From NCBI GenBank assembly GCA_021029095.1, contig JAJOHG010000027.1, positions 124,001-188,000 of the forward strand: a DNA stretch of 64,000 nucleotides, in the 5' to 3' direction. Source of the stretch: Phellopilus nigrolimitatus (lineage: Eukaryota > Basidiomycota > Agaricomycetes > Hymenochaetales > Hymenochaetaceae). Made by a program: the position numbers and the translations under genes. This document shows, piece after piece, positions 23,606 through 35,160 of the stretch. The first letter of the stretch is position 1. Every line of letters begins with the position of its first letter. The notes beneath the pieces were generated by a model. It searched no databases, was not told the origin of the DNA, and was given only the letters and a program-made list of their open reading frames with translations.

Positions 23606-25353
23606 ATGCTGCCGTATAAGCCAGGCTTCTTCAGACGCACTTCCTCCCATGTTTACCGCGGAGGGCGTCGCCATGTAACCAAATATGTTGCACGTGCCAT
23701 TTACGCTGGCCGTCAGTACAGCCAGTACAGACGGCGAGACAACCAACCTGGCTCGTCACACGAGTCGTCAGGGCAGACTCCCATCCATCGTGTGTCCATT
23801 TTTGATACCGCATTTTCTTACTTTAGCTCATTAATCGAGCAGAGAGACTCGCGGATGCCTGGAAAAACACGCCTACGAAATGGTATCCTCTGCCTGTCCT
23901 CGTCGGAGCTCTTCTATTGGTGGCGCTCAATTTCCGCAAGAGGCAGAAACGCTCACAAGAACAAGAAGGGCCTATGCATGTCGATAGGGATGGGAACGAG
24001 GTCATTAGGCTGAGAGGTCCGTTACAAGTGAGGTCGCGTTTATCACGTGAAAGTGTTTGCTCTATTTAACGAATGGCTTGTAGGTTCATGTCATAGGTGC
24101 TCTCCCTCTAAGGAATCTCTCACGTCTATGGGGCTATTTAAACTCGCTTGAACTGCCTGTCTGGTTTCGACCCACCGGGTTTCGGGTATATTCTCGTATT
24201 TTCGGCGTGAACCTAGATGAAATCGAGCACGAGCTTCCACACTACAAAAGTCTAGGGGATTTCTTTTACCGGAGGCTGAAGGAAGGTATAAGACCTGTCG
24301 ATGATTCTGTACTTGTATGTCTGTGTTTTTATTTATGTACCCTCCCAACCTTTTGACACGGCACATGGTTTTTAGGTCTCTCCTGCTGACGGCAAAATAT
24401 TGCATTTTGGGACTGTGGAAGGCTCGCGGGTGGAACAAGTGAAAGGACTGACGTATTCTCTTGATGCACTTATCGGAAAGCTCACGCCGCCAACACCCAC
24501 CTCACAAAAGATTGAATTTGCAAACCGTGATCATGAGGTTGTCGTGGACCGCGAATTTGCAGACATCAACGGTATCGAATACACTCTTGAGCAATTGCTG
24601 GGCTCATCGGACGCACCGAAAATAGCCGAATCAGACTCTAAGAGTGATTCGTCGTCAGAGGACATACCTGATGGAGAGGCCAACACGCTACGACAGCTCG
24701 GAGAATCGACAGACGCATCGATGCCGCCTTCCGGGTCGGATTCCAACCTCGCGCACGACGCCTCCGTCGCGCTAGCGGTCGGCGCGCGGCCAGGGCTCTC
24801 GCGAAAGCCGTCCATCCACCAGCACAACCCGCACAACCGGCTGCACTTCGCGGTGATCTACCTCGCGCCGGGAGACTACCACCGCTTCCACTCGCCCGCA
24901 GCGTGGGTCGTCGAGCGGCGGCGGCACTTCGCTGGCGAGCTCTTCAGCGTGAGCCCGTACATGGCGCGGCGCCTGCGCAACCTCTTCGTGCTCAACGAGC
25001 GTGTCGCGCTCCTCGGCCGCTGGGCGCACGGGTTCTTCAGCATGACGCCCGTCGGCGCGACGAACGTAGGCAGCATCCTCCTCAACTTCGACGCACACCT
25101 CCGCACGAACGTCCGCGGGCGCCCTCCCCCGCCCGGCACGTTCACCGAGGCGGTGTACAGCAACGCGAGTACGATCCTGCACGGAAAGCCGCTGAGAGCC
25201 GGAGAGGAAATGGGTGGGTTCTGCCTTGGAAGCACGATCGTGCTCGTGTTCGAGGCGCCGAAAGACTTCGCTTTCGACGTGCAGGCGGGTCAAAAGGTCA
25301 AGGTTGGACAACGGCTAGGTGACGTTAGAAAACCGGACTCAGACAAGGAATGA
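23606..25353 (+). CDS. PSD1: Phosphatidylserine decarboxylase, mitochondrial
   Basis: This enzyme decarboxylates phosphatidylserine to phosphatidylethanolamine at the mitochondrial inner membrane. ATG 23606 opens a basic, serine-rich presequence (MLPYKPGFFRRTSSHVYRGG). A following exon carries one membrane segment (WYPLPVLVGALLLVALNF). The decarboxylase domain then shows RVYSRIFGVNLDEIE, VSPADGKILHFG, a variable acidic Ser-rich insert, PGDYHRFHSPAAW and FSVSPYMARRL. The LGST motif is near 25226-25237; its Ser becomes the pyruvoyl cofactor by self-cleavage, splitting the protein into beta and alpha chains. Stop is at 25351-25353. The first intron is either only about 35 nt (23792-23826) or uses another donor. 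Neighbouring introns are ordinary. The enzyme call is secure. Confidence 0.95.
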
Positions 25354-26239
25354 TACATCAATTTTTGCATTATGGAACATTGTTGATACGAGGGACTTAT
25401 GACAACTAATGATGGACTAGATCAATTACTGCAATAATCTGAATTGTCTTCATCTGCCGTAAAGTAAATGATCATAGACACAACGTTTATTTCGCGCAAT
25501 GCAAACATCGCATGCTCCTTTATCCGGTGCTCCACACTAAGTCAGAATCGTTTTTGAGCCTTGTAGCTATATAGCCTAGACCAAGGTTGATTGAACGGAC
25601 ATTAGTGACGAGTTGTGTCTGTTCAATGAACTTCAATCCCGACCTCGTGCCGATCAGAGTCGCGTAATAACATTATTCAATTTATTGTAAGTTCGACGCG
25701 TCGTGCGCGTGATAGGCACATGACTGCTATATGGGAGACTTCGCTTCCTCCGTCTCAGACCGTCTGCATCCAGATAATCTTACAGATGATTATAGAACCG
25801 GTCGTCATCGGACGAAGACTTGAAGTGCTATTTCTATCGATCCTGGCGTGCAATCATGGTCACCGACCGCTTGCTTCGGCTTTCTTCAATATACACTGTC
25901 TAACGCAAGACTTACTTCTGACGCTTACAATGTTTTCGAGAACTGATTGACAAACCCGATGGAGCGCGTTCCCAGAAGGTCGTCTCCTGACCTGCTGTTT
26001 GGCTTCCTGCTCTAGTCGTCAACTGCTATACACGGCGTGCGAGTGAATGTCATTTCCTCTCTCGACAAGTACTCCGAAACAGACCGGCTAACGTGAAACG
26101 AACCATGACGATATATTGCGCACATGCCGCGGAGAGCGTTCGTCCTCGAGCTATAAAAGCTCTGGCAAAGATCTGTTGAAATAAGCCCAACAAAGAAAGC
26201 AAATCATCTACAGCAACAACTACTCCAACAGTCTTAAAT
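25354..26239. other. Intergenic, promoter of the oxygenase gene
   Basis: The 3' flank of PSD1 is followed by the upstream region of the next gene. Apart from the TATA box at 26151 I saw no feature. A 76-codon frame at 25720 looks like chance. Confidence 0.55.
26151..26158 (+). promoter_or_regulatory. TATA box of the oxygenase gene
   Basis: TATAAAAG lies 89 bp upstream of the ATG at 26240, a normal spacing for a fungal TATA promoter with a short leader. It is one of few clear TATA boxes I noticed in the window, which fits an inducible gene. Confidence 0.65.
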
Positions 26240-27491
26240 ATGCCAGGAACCGCTCTTCCTCCGTTCCCAGACGACGTCTCCACCCACCCCTTGCTCGTCG
26301 TCGACTACGAGCTTATCAAGGCTGGCGACAGTCAGGAAATTGACACACTTTGGAAGGCCGCTACTGAGCTCGGCTTCTGGTAGTAAGTCCGTTGCCCGCT
26401 TGTGCTATGTGCCTTTCGTAACACCCCATCAGCTTGAAGAACCATGGCGCGGACGACGAAGTCGAAGGAATGTTTGAAATGGGGGCAGAGACAATGGATC
26501 TTCCCATGGACGAAAAGCTGAAGTTCGAGCAAGGCGACGGCGGCCAGTCATTCGGGTACGATATTGACTTTTTAATCACTCTCTAGGATTAAACCGCTCA
26601 CCTTCATACTGAAGCTACAAGGCAGCAGGTCTAAATGCGACTGACGAACACGGCAGTCGCGACACCGTCGAGTTCATCAACATCGCCAAGGACGATGCGC
26701 TTGCGTACCCCAATACCGTCCACCGCACCTACCCATCGACCGTGAACGCTCGCATGGACTTGGCCATCAAGCCATTCGTGCACAAATCCCTCGAGGTCAA
26801 CAAGACGATCATCTCCGTTTTCGAGAAGAAACTCGGTCTCGCTGCAGGCACGCTTCTCAAGTTTCACCTGGACGAAGAGCCCAGTGGCTCTGAGGCACGC
26901 TGCATCAAGAACCCGCCAAAGCGCACACCCGCCGCCGAAATTGATGCCGCCAAAGACAAGGTCGCGCTCGGCGCGCACACAGACTTCGGCTCGCTCTCGT
27001 TTCTGCACAACCGGCTCGGCGGTCTGCAGGTGCTCCCTCCAGGGAGCGCCGGGTGGCAGTACGTACGCCCGCTACCTGGGCACGCGATCTGCAACGTCGG
27101 CGACGCGCTCACGCTGTTCTCTGGCGGGATTCTGCGCTCGAACCTGCATCGCGTTGTGCCGCCACCCGGCGCGCAGGCGGCTCATGCGCGTTGGTCGCTC
27201 GTCTTCTTCACGCGTCCAGGGAATGACGTGCACCTGCGCGCGCTAGTGGACGAGAGCGAGTCGGTCAAGAAGGCCATAAATGCCATGAGCGCTGATGATC
27301 GTCAGAGGTTCCAGCCAAACACAACGGCTAGCGACTGGTTCGCGAGACGGATCAGGAATCAAAGGATCAACAACAGGACGGTAGGTACCAATCGTTCTGT
27401 TCTCTAACTCCTGCCAATGACACATAACTTACAGGGACCCGAGACGTGGCGTGCGAGCCGAGGCACGGAGCATAAGCCTGAAGTGGTTTGA
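26240..27491 (+). CDS. 2-oxoglutarate/Fe(II) oxygenase, IPNS-like fold
   Basis: This belongs to the non-haem iron dioxygenase superfamily that includes isopenicillin N synthase and plant hormone oxidases; the substrate cannot be told. Four exons join in phase: 26240 to about 26382, an exon with YLKNHGADDEVEGMFEMG, a long exon from about 26618 to 27379, and a last short one. The N-terminal domain has LIKAGDSQEIDTLWKAATEL. The jelly roll has the iron-binding GAHTDFGSL (His and Asp), the second His in RSNLHRVVPPP, and the 2-oxoglutarate-binding Arg/Ser in ARWSLVFF. All key residues are present. Stop is TGA 27489-27491. The length, about 350 residues, is normal. A TATA box lies upstream and no obvious biosynthetic cluster surrounds it. 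Confidence 0.92.
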
Positions 27492-28190
27492 ACGTGTCCA
27501 TAATATTGCATAGAAAGCTTAGTGTTTCCCAAAAGCATCCTATGAGTTCATATTTACCAGTTAAACAACCGAGTCTACCGGAGGTCTGACTCGGTTGTCA
27601 TCTAAGGCTGAGCCAAGACATCTCATTCAAATTCTTATTGCCGGTCTGCGTGATGAAAAGCGAAAGACATCAATACTTACGAATGGAAATTGTGGGAACT
27701 GGGTGTGCTTTGGCAGATGTGGCAGCTGCACAGCTGATCCGGCGTTTGCCGTACTCAAGTGTGGCTTGCGCTAGTAAAGTACGATTCTGGCACAAGTCAC
27801 GTCCTTCAAGTCGCGCTGCTTTGGTCCAACGGTTCTCCTGAGCTGAGACGCATATTATCCTTGTTGTACCGCTGGTATAGTGCCTTACACAAGCTCAAAC
27901 CTCACGCTCTTCAATGTTCATCGCCTTCATCTCGCAACTGCCAACAGCGCGCAGTACGATACATTAAGCAGAAATAGTCAATCGGCCGCCCTTGATTCTC
28001 TTGCGCATACGCCATCATGTCAACGCACTTTACATGGCAATAGGAAGTACACCTCACATATTGACATGATGCTGTTTTCTTATATTATCATTGTTTATTC
28101 TTCTTGTCTCGTGTCCCTTCCCTATTCCCCCCTTCTCGTCAACACGAGCCTTGACTAGACCATCCTTCACTGACCGCCAACACAACTTCG
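27492..28190. other. Intergenic, nothing recognised
   Basis: This is a 3' flank followed by a T-rich upstream region of the glycosyltransferase gene. Open frames here are short and unfamiliar. Confidence 0.5.
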
Positions 28191-29332
28191 ATGTCTGACT
28201 ATCGATATCCCTATATTCCTCTGGTATCGTCGAATCGCAGGTGGCGGTCGCTGCCGATTTGGATCTGTGCAACTGCGCTGGCCGTACTCCTCGTAGTGGC
28301 GAATGTACTCGTCATCAAAAGGCTATATGTCCCCCCAGGTCCTCTGGATAGTTTCCAGCACTTGTAAGCAGCTGCAATTATACTTTACATCTGAAGCTCA
28401 GCGTCAATGCTCGTTCAGGAACTCAGTGTCTCCAGTTCAGAAGGATTTTCTCTCAGACAGTCTGCACTATGACAACGCCACCAGGATAGCGATCCCTTCG
28501 CCAGATGAGCGCGCTGTAGTGACTACACTTTACACAGAATCGTACACCGGCGGAGTCCTTACACTGGCCCAATCACTCAAAGCAGTGAACACGTCCGCTC
28601 GCCTAGTTCTCCTCTATTTCCCTGAACGCATTTCGTCTTGGACGCAGTGCCGTCTGCGCTCCGTCGGCTGGGAGCTTTATCCGATACCGCGCATTCCACC
28701 GCCCGATGGTGGGCGGGGCGTCTTCTACCGTTTTCTCGATCAATACTCAAAGCTCCAAATCTGGGGCCTCGACAAAATCGGCATTAAGTCCTGTCGTCTA
28801 CCTCGATGGAGACACACTTGTTCGACGTAATTTTGACGAGCTGTGGGCGCTCCCCTTCACGTTCGCCGCCGTCCCAGACATTTACGGCGACAACCGTGGT
28901 TTCACCCTGAGCTTCAACGCGGGGGTGATGTTCCTTCGCACCTCCTCCGAAGCTCTCGCAGATATGTTGGACAAGATCTGCACCGCTGCGTACAAGCACA
29001 AGGATGCAGAGCAGGGATTTCTAAACACGTACTTCGCCGTGCACGTTGTTCGCTTGCCGTACATCTACAACGCTAATCTTGCGCTGAAGCGGCGCAACGC
29101 CGATATTTGGCATGCAATCGAGAAGGACATGCGCATTGTGCATTATACACTCGTTAAGCCATTTTACGAAGACGAGGCGTACAATAGCCGAGACGCCCGC
29201 GAGTCAGCGCGCATACAGAGTGATATATTGCGCGAGCGGAAACGTCTTGACGGCGGGCTATGGATGGATGAGATGGGCTGGTGGGAAGCTAGTTGGCGCG
29301 AGCTGATAGAAGTACAGGACGATCAGTGCTAA
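28191..29332 (+). CDS. GT8 glycosyltransferase with apparent frameshift
   Basis: This is a glycogenin-like family 8 glycosyltransferase of the secretory pathway; donor and acceptor are unknown. ATG 28191 opens a short cytosolic tail and one membrane anchor (ICATALAVLLVVANVLVI), so it is a type II membrane protein. After an intron near 28364-28420 the catalytic domain reads AVVTTLYTESYTGGVLTLAQ, then LQIWGLDKIGIKS. The frame then breaks: the expected VVYLDGDTLVRRN with the metal-binding DxD is one frame over, as if one extra T were present near 28792. Downstream the frame is good to TAA 29332, with FNAGVMFLRTSSE and AEQGFLNTYF. Everything except the single break looks intact, so either the gene is freshly broken or the base is an assembly error. 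Confidence 0.85.
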
Positions 29333-30221
29333 CACTGACAGATAACAGTCTGTGCATATTCTTGGGAAATTGGCTTCTCTCGGCGCGCGCCGCAGCAGAG
29401 TGCTATTTTTTCTCTACCTATGACAATGCTCGTGCTCCTTTTCTGCGCTGTTCCGCATAAGCCAACAATGTAAATGTAAACGCCGTATATATTCCTCGCG
29501 CAGCGGCAGGCATTCCTTTGGAACAATAGAAGGTCGCGTAGATCTTCTATAAAAGGAGCTATTGTGGCGTAACTGATTCCACTTTCTCATCTAGGTATTT
29601 GTCCTTCATGTGTTGTGTCGAAGTACAATATAAATAAAACACAAGATGGTTTTATAAGTCGATTGTCGATCGTAGTATAGACACGGCTACTATACGAGAT
29701 TTATATTATATCTTACGTGTGTTGCTTCAGAAATATGAAAATCCTAATTATTTACAGGAGTAATCAGACGGATATGATCGTCATTCTAATGAGCTCCGAC
29801 ACTCATAAGACAGAACTAGTATTTCCAAAGGTCGCGCCTGACCCGCGCTAACTCGGGGATGAGGTTGACCTCGGAATAACAGTACTAGGTCGGAGTGGTT
29901 AGGCCGCGATTCACCAAAAGTCTGAAAACCTGTCCCGGGTCGGGGACAGGGACAGGCAAAATGTGCCCTGATCTGAACTGACCATACCTATTAGAACGCT
30001 ACGCAGAACAGGTATGCTCCCTTTTACATACTGTAACTCTTGCCTTGCTACGGAAACGTCTTCGCGGGAAATCGCCACAAGAACTGTTAGTTATGCATCC
30101 AGGCTGCGACGAACTACGAACACGCAGACAAAGTCAACAGTCGCACAGGAGATGACAAAATAATAATAAAACTAGTCGCGCGAGTGCCTACACAACCAAT
30201 CCATCCAAACCTCCGTTTCAT
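29333..30221. other. Intergenic, nothing recognised
   Basis: This is a convergent region between the GT8 gene (+) and the unknown gene (-). It is AT-rich in its first half. A GC-rich inverted repeat CCTGTCCC / GGGACAGG lies near 29932-29953. I found no gene. Confidence 0.5.
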
Positions 30222-31345
30222 TTACATCTTCCCTTCTTTGATGATGGCCCAGACGGGTGTATCATAGTTTGCTCCTTCGCCGTGCCCCATCTCTCTATAC
30301 ATCTCACTATAGGAGACGTCAAAGGAAAAATGGCCTTCGAAAAGCTCGAGTTTCTTTCCGCCATTTCTGTCCTTCACTGCCCAAACCGGTATTTGCTTCA
30401 GCTTCAGCGTGCCCTCGCCTTCCGAAAACGCACAACCCTCTCCTTGATAAAAGAGACGCGCGGAGAGGCCTGGCCCATCGGCCACAGGCTTGACGAAGTT
30501 CTTGCTTTCCTTTTTCGAAAACGTCAAGGTCTCCGTATGCTCGATGTCCTCAACTGTGATCTCGAATACCCCGCCAATAAACGGGTCGGAGATCGAGTCT
30601 GCAGTGAATATCCCGGTACGCCCGTCGAAGATCGTGATGTTTGGAAGGAAAACATGCGCTGTACACTCGTCTTCTGACTGGAAGGCAAGGAGCTTATTAT
30701 AGAGTGCCTCGGGCTGGATTGTTTCTGTGCCTTTCGGTAGGTATGTATTGGCGAGGGAAGGCAGCATCATACTGTAGAGATCGAAACTGCCCTTGAGCTC
30801 TTCGCCTTCATACTCCAGCTCGAGAGGTAAATCCGCCTCCCAATCCCAATCATTGTCCTCGTCCTCGTCCTCCGAGTCTGTTTCGACGTCATCCAGTCCA
30901 GACTCCAAAACAAATATCGTTTCTGCGGACGATGCATGACCTTGGGACTGAAGCTTCTAAGCCAGTCAGCTGAGAAAACACGAAACACGTTCCAAATGAC
31001 ACCTGAGCTATGAGCTACAATTAACGCAGACGTATGTACATACCGTAATCTCACTCCTTTCATTCGAGAGAGTGCGCATCCGCTTTGTACCTGGTCTCTC
31101 ATTTTCGGATCCGAAGCTTTCTGGAGTTATCACATCGCCTGCAGAGTGAGGTCGTTTGACCTGTTTTTCTAGGATGTCTGCGCTCTTTTCCGGTTCGTCG
31201 CTGATTTTTGACGAGTCCTTGTCGAAAGATGCTAGTCAGGATGTATAATATTCCACCGAACACTTCGGAAGCATACTGAAAGCATAGGAGATGGTGCACC
31301 TTGCGTACTCGAGAGTCGAGACTCAAAAAGGAGGATTTTGAGGAG
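30222..31345 (-). CDS. Unknown protein, parent of the pseudogene at 52.9 kb
   Basis: I do not recognise the family. The last exon (stop at 30222-30224) is open for over 240 codons. It has an acidic run (ETDSEDEDEDNDWDWEADL), a middle with ELKGSFDLYSMMLPSL and TYLPKGTETIQPEAL, and a conserved tail LKLKQIPVWAVKDR...LELFEGHFSFDVSYSEMYRE. It continues 5' of 30908 to an acceptor near 30955. Upstream exons read VKRPHSAGDVITPESFG and RMRTLSNERSEIT, then a donor GTATGT, and earlier DKDSSKISDEPEKSAD. The start codon was not found, so the 5' limit is approximate. A homologous but frame-broken copy lies at 52855-53886. The charged, disordered N-terminus and compact C-terminus suggest a nuclear or cytosolic protein. 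Confidence 0.7.
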
Positions 31346-32062
31346 CGTTGCTGTCGGACACGATGAGCGTCGCGTCGTTACGCGTCGACGCGTTTCCGGG
31401 GAAGCCCAGGCCTAAGGGTCTATAAGCCCCGCTCGGCTGCACGAGTTAGCTAACTTTTAGCCAACTTTTGGCCGGGTGGGAAAGTAGGTAACCGACACTT
31501 CTTGGACTTTCCTTTACGCCAAAAACTTAGCTGAGTCATGCAGCTGAGTAGGGGTCGGACCCACAAGTGACTCAACTTGAATGAACCGACATTGAACCGT
31601 TCATCCTCACTTCGGATTTGCTAATGCTATGAAAGTCTCAACGCCAAATCCAAATCATATATCGAGCAACGCCTGGCGGTTTCAGGTTCGGCTAGTTCGG
31701 GAGTCACCTTCAACTGGATCGAGTCAGACGAGTCCGGGGTAAGAGAGCTCCGCTCAAGTGGACACTGGATCGACATGCTGCATGCGTGCTGCGCGTGCTG
31801 CGCGTTTAGCTAACCGAGCGTGATCCCTGTGGGACATCAATCGCTAGAGCCACCGAGAGTCAGAGAGCGCCACTTCTCGAATTCTACAGCGACGGCTATA
31901 GCCAAGCAGTGCAAGATCAAGTCATTTTTGCCTCGTGTTGCCGAAAACATTAGCGCTCATAAAATGCCGTCTGTTCTCTGCTCATCTCAATACTTAAGCA
32001 CTGACTTCATTGCGCCTTTAAAAAAAACATAGATCCCCTCTTCACACATTGATACGCTCTTC
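31346..32062. other. Divergent intergenic region
   Basis: This is the upstream region of the unknown gene (-) and of the BCS1-like locus (+). It has small direct repeats such as TGCTGCATGCGTGCTGCGCG near 31778 but no supportable gene. Confidence 0.5.
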
Positions 32063-32879
32063 ATGGCTCAATCAGTGGCTCTGACGACAGCCAACAGGTC
32101 CTTGCTATCCAACTTCGCTCGCCGTCTTCGACTGCTTCAGAACTTGCTCAATCTCCCAAACACCTGGATTATACAAATTATTAGAAGTCTGCTATCGCGA
32201 TTGCTTTCCAATCCCCAAATCGCAGAGCTTCTTCGCTTTCTTTTCCTCGGCACCGTCGTCGAGGTATCAAAAGTAATTGGCCAAAAGATTCTCGATCTCG
32301 CCAAACACTGTGCGCATCTTTTCAATTCATCATTCTAACTCAGTAATTGGCTAATCAGCTGTCCGTTCAGTCTTTATCGTTAAAGCGTCCTTCAAACGCG
32401 ACGATTTCGCCTTTGACTGGGTCAAACTTTACCTCGAGGACTTGAAGGTCTGGGACCAGTCTCGCGTTTTTCGCGTGTCGGCGTGCAATCCGCTCTTTCA
32501 GAGTAATACAAGCGGTCATGCATTCGGAGAAGAAAGGCCGATCGACGGTCGACCGAAACCCATGTATCAGCCGGCACCTAGTGAACCAGAGCTTTTTCGC
32601 TGGCGGGACTACTGGATCACAGTCAACATGGATCTAGACACTGAAAAAGATCAAGAAAGCGTGCAGATTCTAACCTTAAGGTAAGGACTTGGGATTAACA
32701 TGTTACAGAAGTCTCATTACATCTCTCGATTCTTCAGCGTATGGAGCCGCAACCGGAAAATACTAGATGACTTCGTGCAAGGAAGCAAGAACACATTTCT
32801 TCAACTCGACCGTACCGCCTCGGATACTTCGCTTGCCCGAAAAAGTGCGGTGATCTACTATCCTTCTGAGCAATTATGA
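32063..32879 (+). CDS. BCS1-like N-terminal half, no ATPase domain
   Basis: This is the N-terminal part of a BCS1-like AAA protein. ATG 32063 gives a basic leader and a membrane-type segment (LLRFLFLGTVVEVSKVI). An intron from 32310 to about 32370 leads to the BCS1_N domain: DDFAFDWVKLYLEDLKVW, then FRWRDYWITVNMDLDTEKD. A second intron near 32683-32738 leads to SVWSRNRKILDDFV. The frame then stops at TGA 32877-32879, before any Walker motif. The same domain segment is repeated in the next gene (RVRWRDQWIQFDVDL). This is therefore either a truncated tandem duplicate or the 5' part of one disrupted gene. Alone it could not bind ATP. Confidence 0.65.
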
Positions 32880-32931
32880 TCTTTCGCTTATGAGAAACCT
32901 TTAGTCTGGGGCTTTGATAACGGCAAGATTC

Positions 32932-34706
32932 ATGCAGGGTGACGTTTCCTATGATTGGATGCGTGCTTTCATGGTTAGTTTATTATTATTTTCATATTCT
33001 AAATAATTTCTCGCTTATGACCATTCATACCTCAGCGCGTTCAAAGTGGTTACGAAGACATAAGCGACCTGAAAGCCAGCACGAAGCCGTCCGACCTCTC
33101 GATGGGCACATCACTTGACCCGGAAGATCGCCCTCTAGTAGCGTTCAAACCTGCTCCTGAAGCAAAGCAGCGCGTCCGTTGGAGAGATCAGTGGATACAG
33201 TTCGACGTTGATCTGAGTTTCTTCAACCCCGAGACTGAGAATTACGCTCAGTGTATAACAGTAACGTACGTGGTATCTCATTGCCGACACATCTGTCCAG
33301 AGAAGAAAATGACTAAGCTATACACAACAGTGTGCACAACTCGAAACGTTCTGTTTTAGAGGATTTGGTCGCAGCCGCTCGCGAGGAATACCTCAAGAGC
33401 ACATCGTCAAAAGTGACAGTGCATCTTTCAAACTCCGTGAGTGATCTGCTCTCATCATTGAGTAATTGTTTTGTAAACGTGTGCTCCAGAACGGCAGCTG
33501 GTCGAGCACGGTGACAAAAAACCGGCGCGCTCTGAATACACTCATCCTTCCAGAGGGAGTGAAGGAGGGTATTCTAGATGATGCCCGCGAATTCCTTGAT
33601 AGCGAAGACTGGTACATGTGGGCTGGTGTCCCTCACCGAAGAGGTATTTAAATAATGGTCTGGTTTTCTGTGGGGGAATGGTCTCTAACCATTTTAAAAG
33701 GATATCTGTTGTATGGAGAACCCGGTACGGGAAAGAGCACGACAATTCATGCTCTCGCTGGTGAGCTCGGATTAGAAATTTACTACATACAACTTGCATC
33801 GAAAGGGTACGAGACTCGTTTTCTCAATTTCTGATCTGGTTACCGAAGGTCTCTAATTTTTATTGCGTTTATTTGTCTCTTGTCACAGAATGGACGACTC
33901 GAACCTCGTCGAGCTCATCGCATCCACACCTTCCCGCTGCATCATCCTTTTGGAAGACATTGACTGCGCATTTCCTTCGCGTGAGGACGACGACGACGAC
34001 GAAGACGAAAGTCCAAAAGTTCGGGAGGGACTTCCGTCCGGTCGCATTGCGCCGATACTTCTTGAAGACCAGCCGCGCTCCGAGGTCACTTTGTCCGGCC
34101 TGCTCAACGTGCTCGACAGCGTCACGAGCGAAGAGGGGCGCATCACATTTGCGACTGTAAGTACAAAGCACTCAGAAAGAAAAGCGCTAGATAATAATAC
34201 TTGTACCTCCGAAGACAAACCACATCGAAAAGCTGGACCCCGCCTTGGTCCGACCGGGAAGAATGGACGTGAAGATCAAGTACGAGCTCGCAACGCACGA
34301 CCAAATCAGCCAGACGTTCCGCCGCTTTTTCGAGCACAGGGTTGGCGTCCGTGTGCCCGTTTCTCATAACCGGCCCTCGACTCTGGATCCTGCACACCGT
34401 GAAACCGCCGCAGGCAGCGGCCCGAGCGACGACATAGAAGACTCAGAGCTCGCCGAAGCGGACATCCACACGCTTTGTGAGAAATTCGCAGACCTCATTC
34501 CGGAGGGCACCTTTTCCCTCGCGCAGGTGCAGGGGTACCTCCTGACGAAGAAGTTTGACCCACGGGGCGCGGTGATCAATGCACCGGCTTGGCTAGACGA
34601 GCAGTTCCGGGAGAAGCGGAAAACAGAGGAGCTGAAAGAGAAGAGGAGAAGGAAGGCGGAGAGGAAAGCCATCGCTGAGGCGGAAGAATCTAGGAAAACC
34701 ACATAA
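32932..34706 (+). CDS. BCS1-like AAA ATPase lacking a membrane segment
   Basis: The family prototype, Bcs1, is a mitochondrial inner-membrane AAA translocase for the Rieske protein; agaricomycetes have many paralogues of unknown role. From ATG 32932 the frame gives MQGDVSYDWMRAFM, the BCS1_N segment VRWRDQWIQFDVDL, and TLILPEGVKEGILDDAREF. The AAA domain has Walker A LYGEPGTGKSTT near 33712-33745 and Walker B RCIILLEDIDCAF near 33931-33969. An acidic insert follows, then LSGLLNVLDSVTSEEGRI and TTNHIEKLDPALVRPGRMD (sensor and arginine finger). A C-terminal helix bundle ends in a Lys/Glu-rich coiled coil. All catalytic motifs are present. No membrane helix precedes the BCS1_N segment in this frame; the only one is in the partial copy upstream. 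Confidence 0.85.
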
Positions 34707-35129
34707 AGTATAGTTTGAAAAGGCGGACGGCATCTCAAGGTGCCATAGTATCATAAGCAATAATATAGTGCTAGCCTCACCCAAGTCATAGAATACTCAT
34801 TTGGTGCTCGATAATTTAGCAGCCAGTCTATAAATCACAAGCTTCGCTGTGAAAATATACATCCTTGATATTTTTTGCGCGACAAAAGCGGGCTCGTTAT
34901 GAAGAGTTGATGTTCATGGTAGTGATGTCTTCTGGTTCTCGCTGAAAGTAAATTGGATATTACTTGATACCGAGTTTCTGTAAAAACTTTGTCGCAAACG
35001 TATTGCGCCCATTTCCACACAGACAAGCGTAGGACCGTGAAATGCGATTTTATTATATTGATGTATTTTCCGTGGATAAGCTCGGCGATTACGAGTGAGT
35101 GGCTTGCGTGCTGGTGAAGACTGCACTCA
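34707..35129. other. Intergenic, convergent
   Basis: This is a 3' flank between the AAA gene (+) and the unknown membrane-protein gene (-). The exact 3' end of the latter is not known and could extend into this interval. Confidence 0.4.
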
Positions 35130-35160
35130 GTACTGACGGCCGTTCGCCTGTGGCACAGCA
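35097..35160. repeat. Dispersed repeat, copy 1
   Basis: A stretch beginning GAGTGGCTTGCGTGCTGG and ending around GTGGCACAGCACAGCCAC matches 40794-40866 in the same orientation with scattered mismatches. On the minus strand both encode similar peptides ending in AVF-S/A-STQATH, so it is probably a shared coding remnant of one family rather than a transposon. Confidence 0.7.

Noticed and set aside
24772..25311. 179-codon minus-strand frame opposite PSD1
   Set aside because: Antisense shadow of a GC-rich coding exon; the plus strand clearly encodes the decarboxylase.
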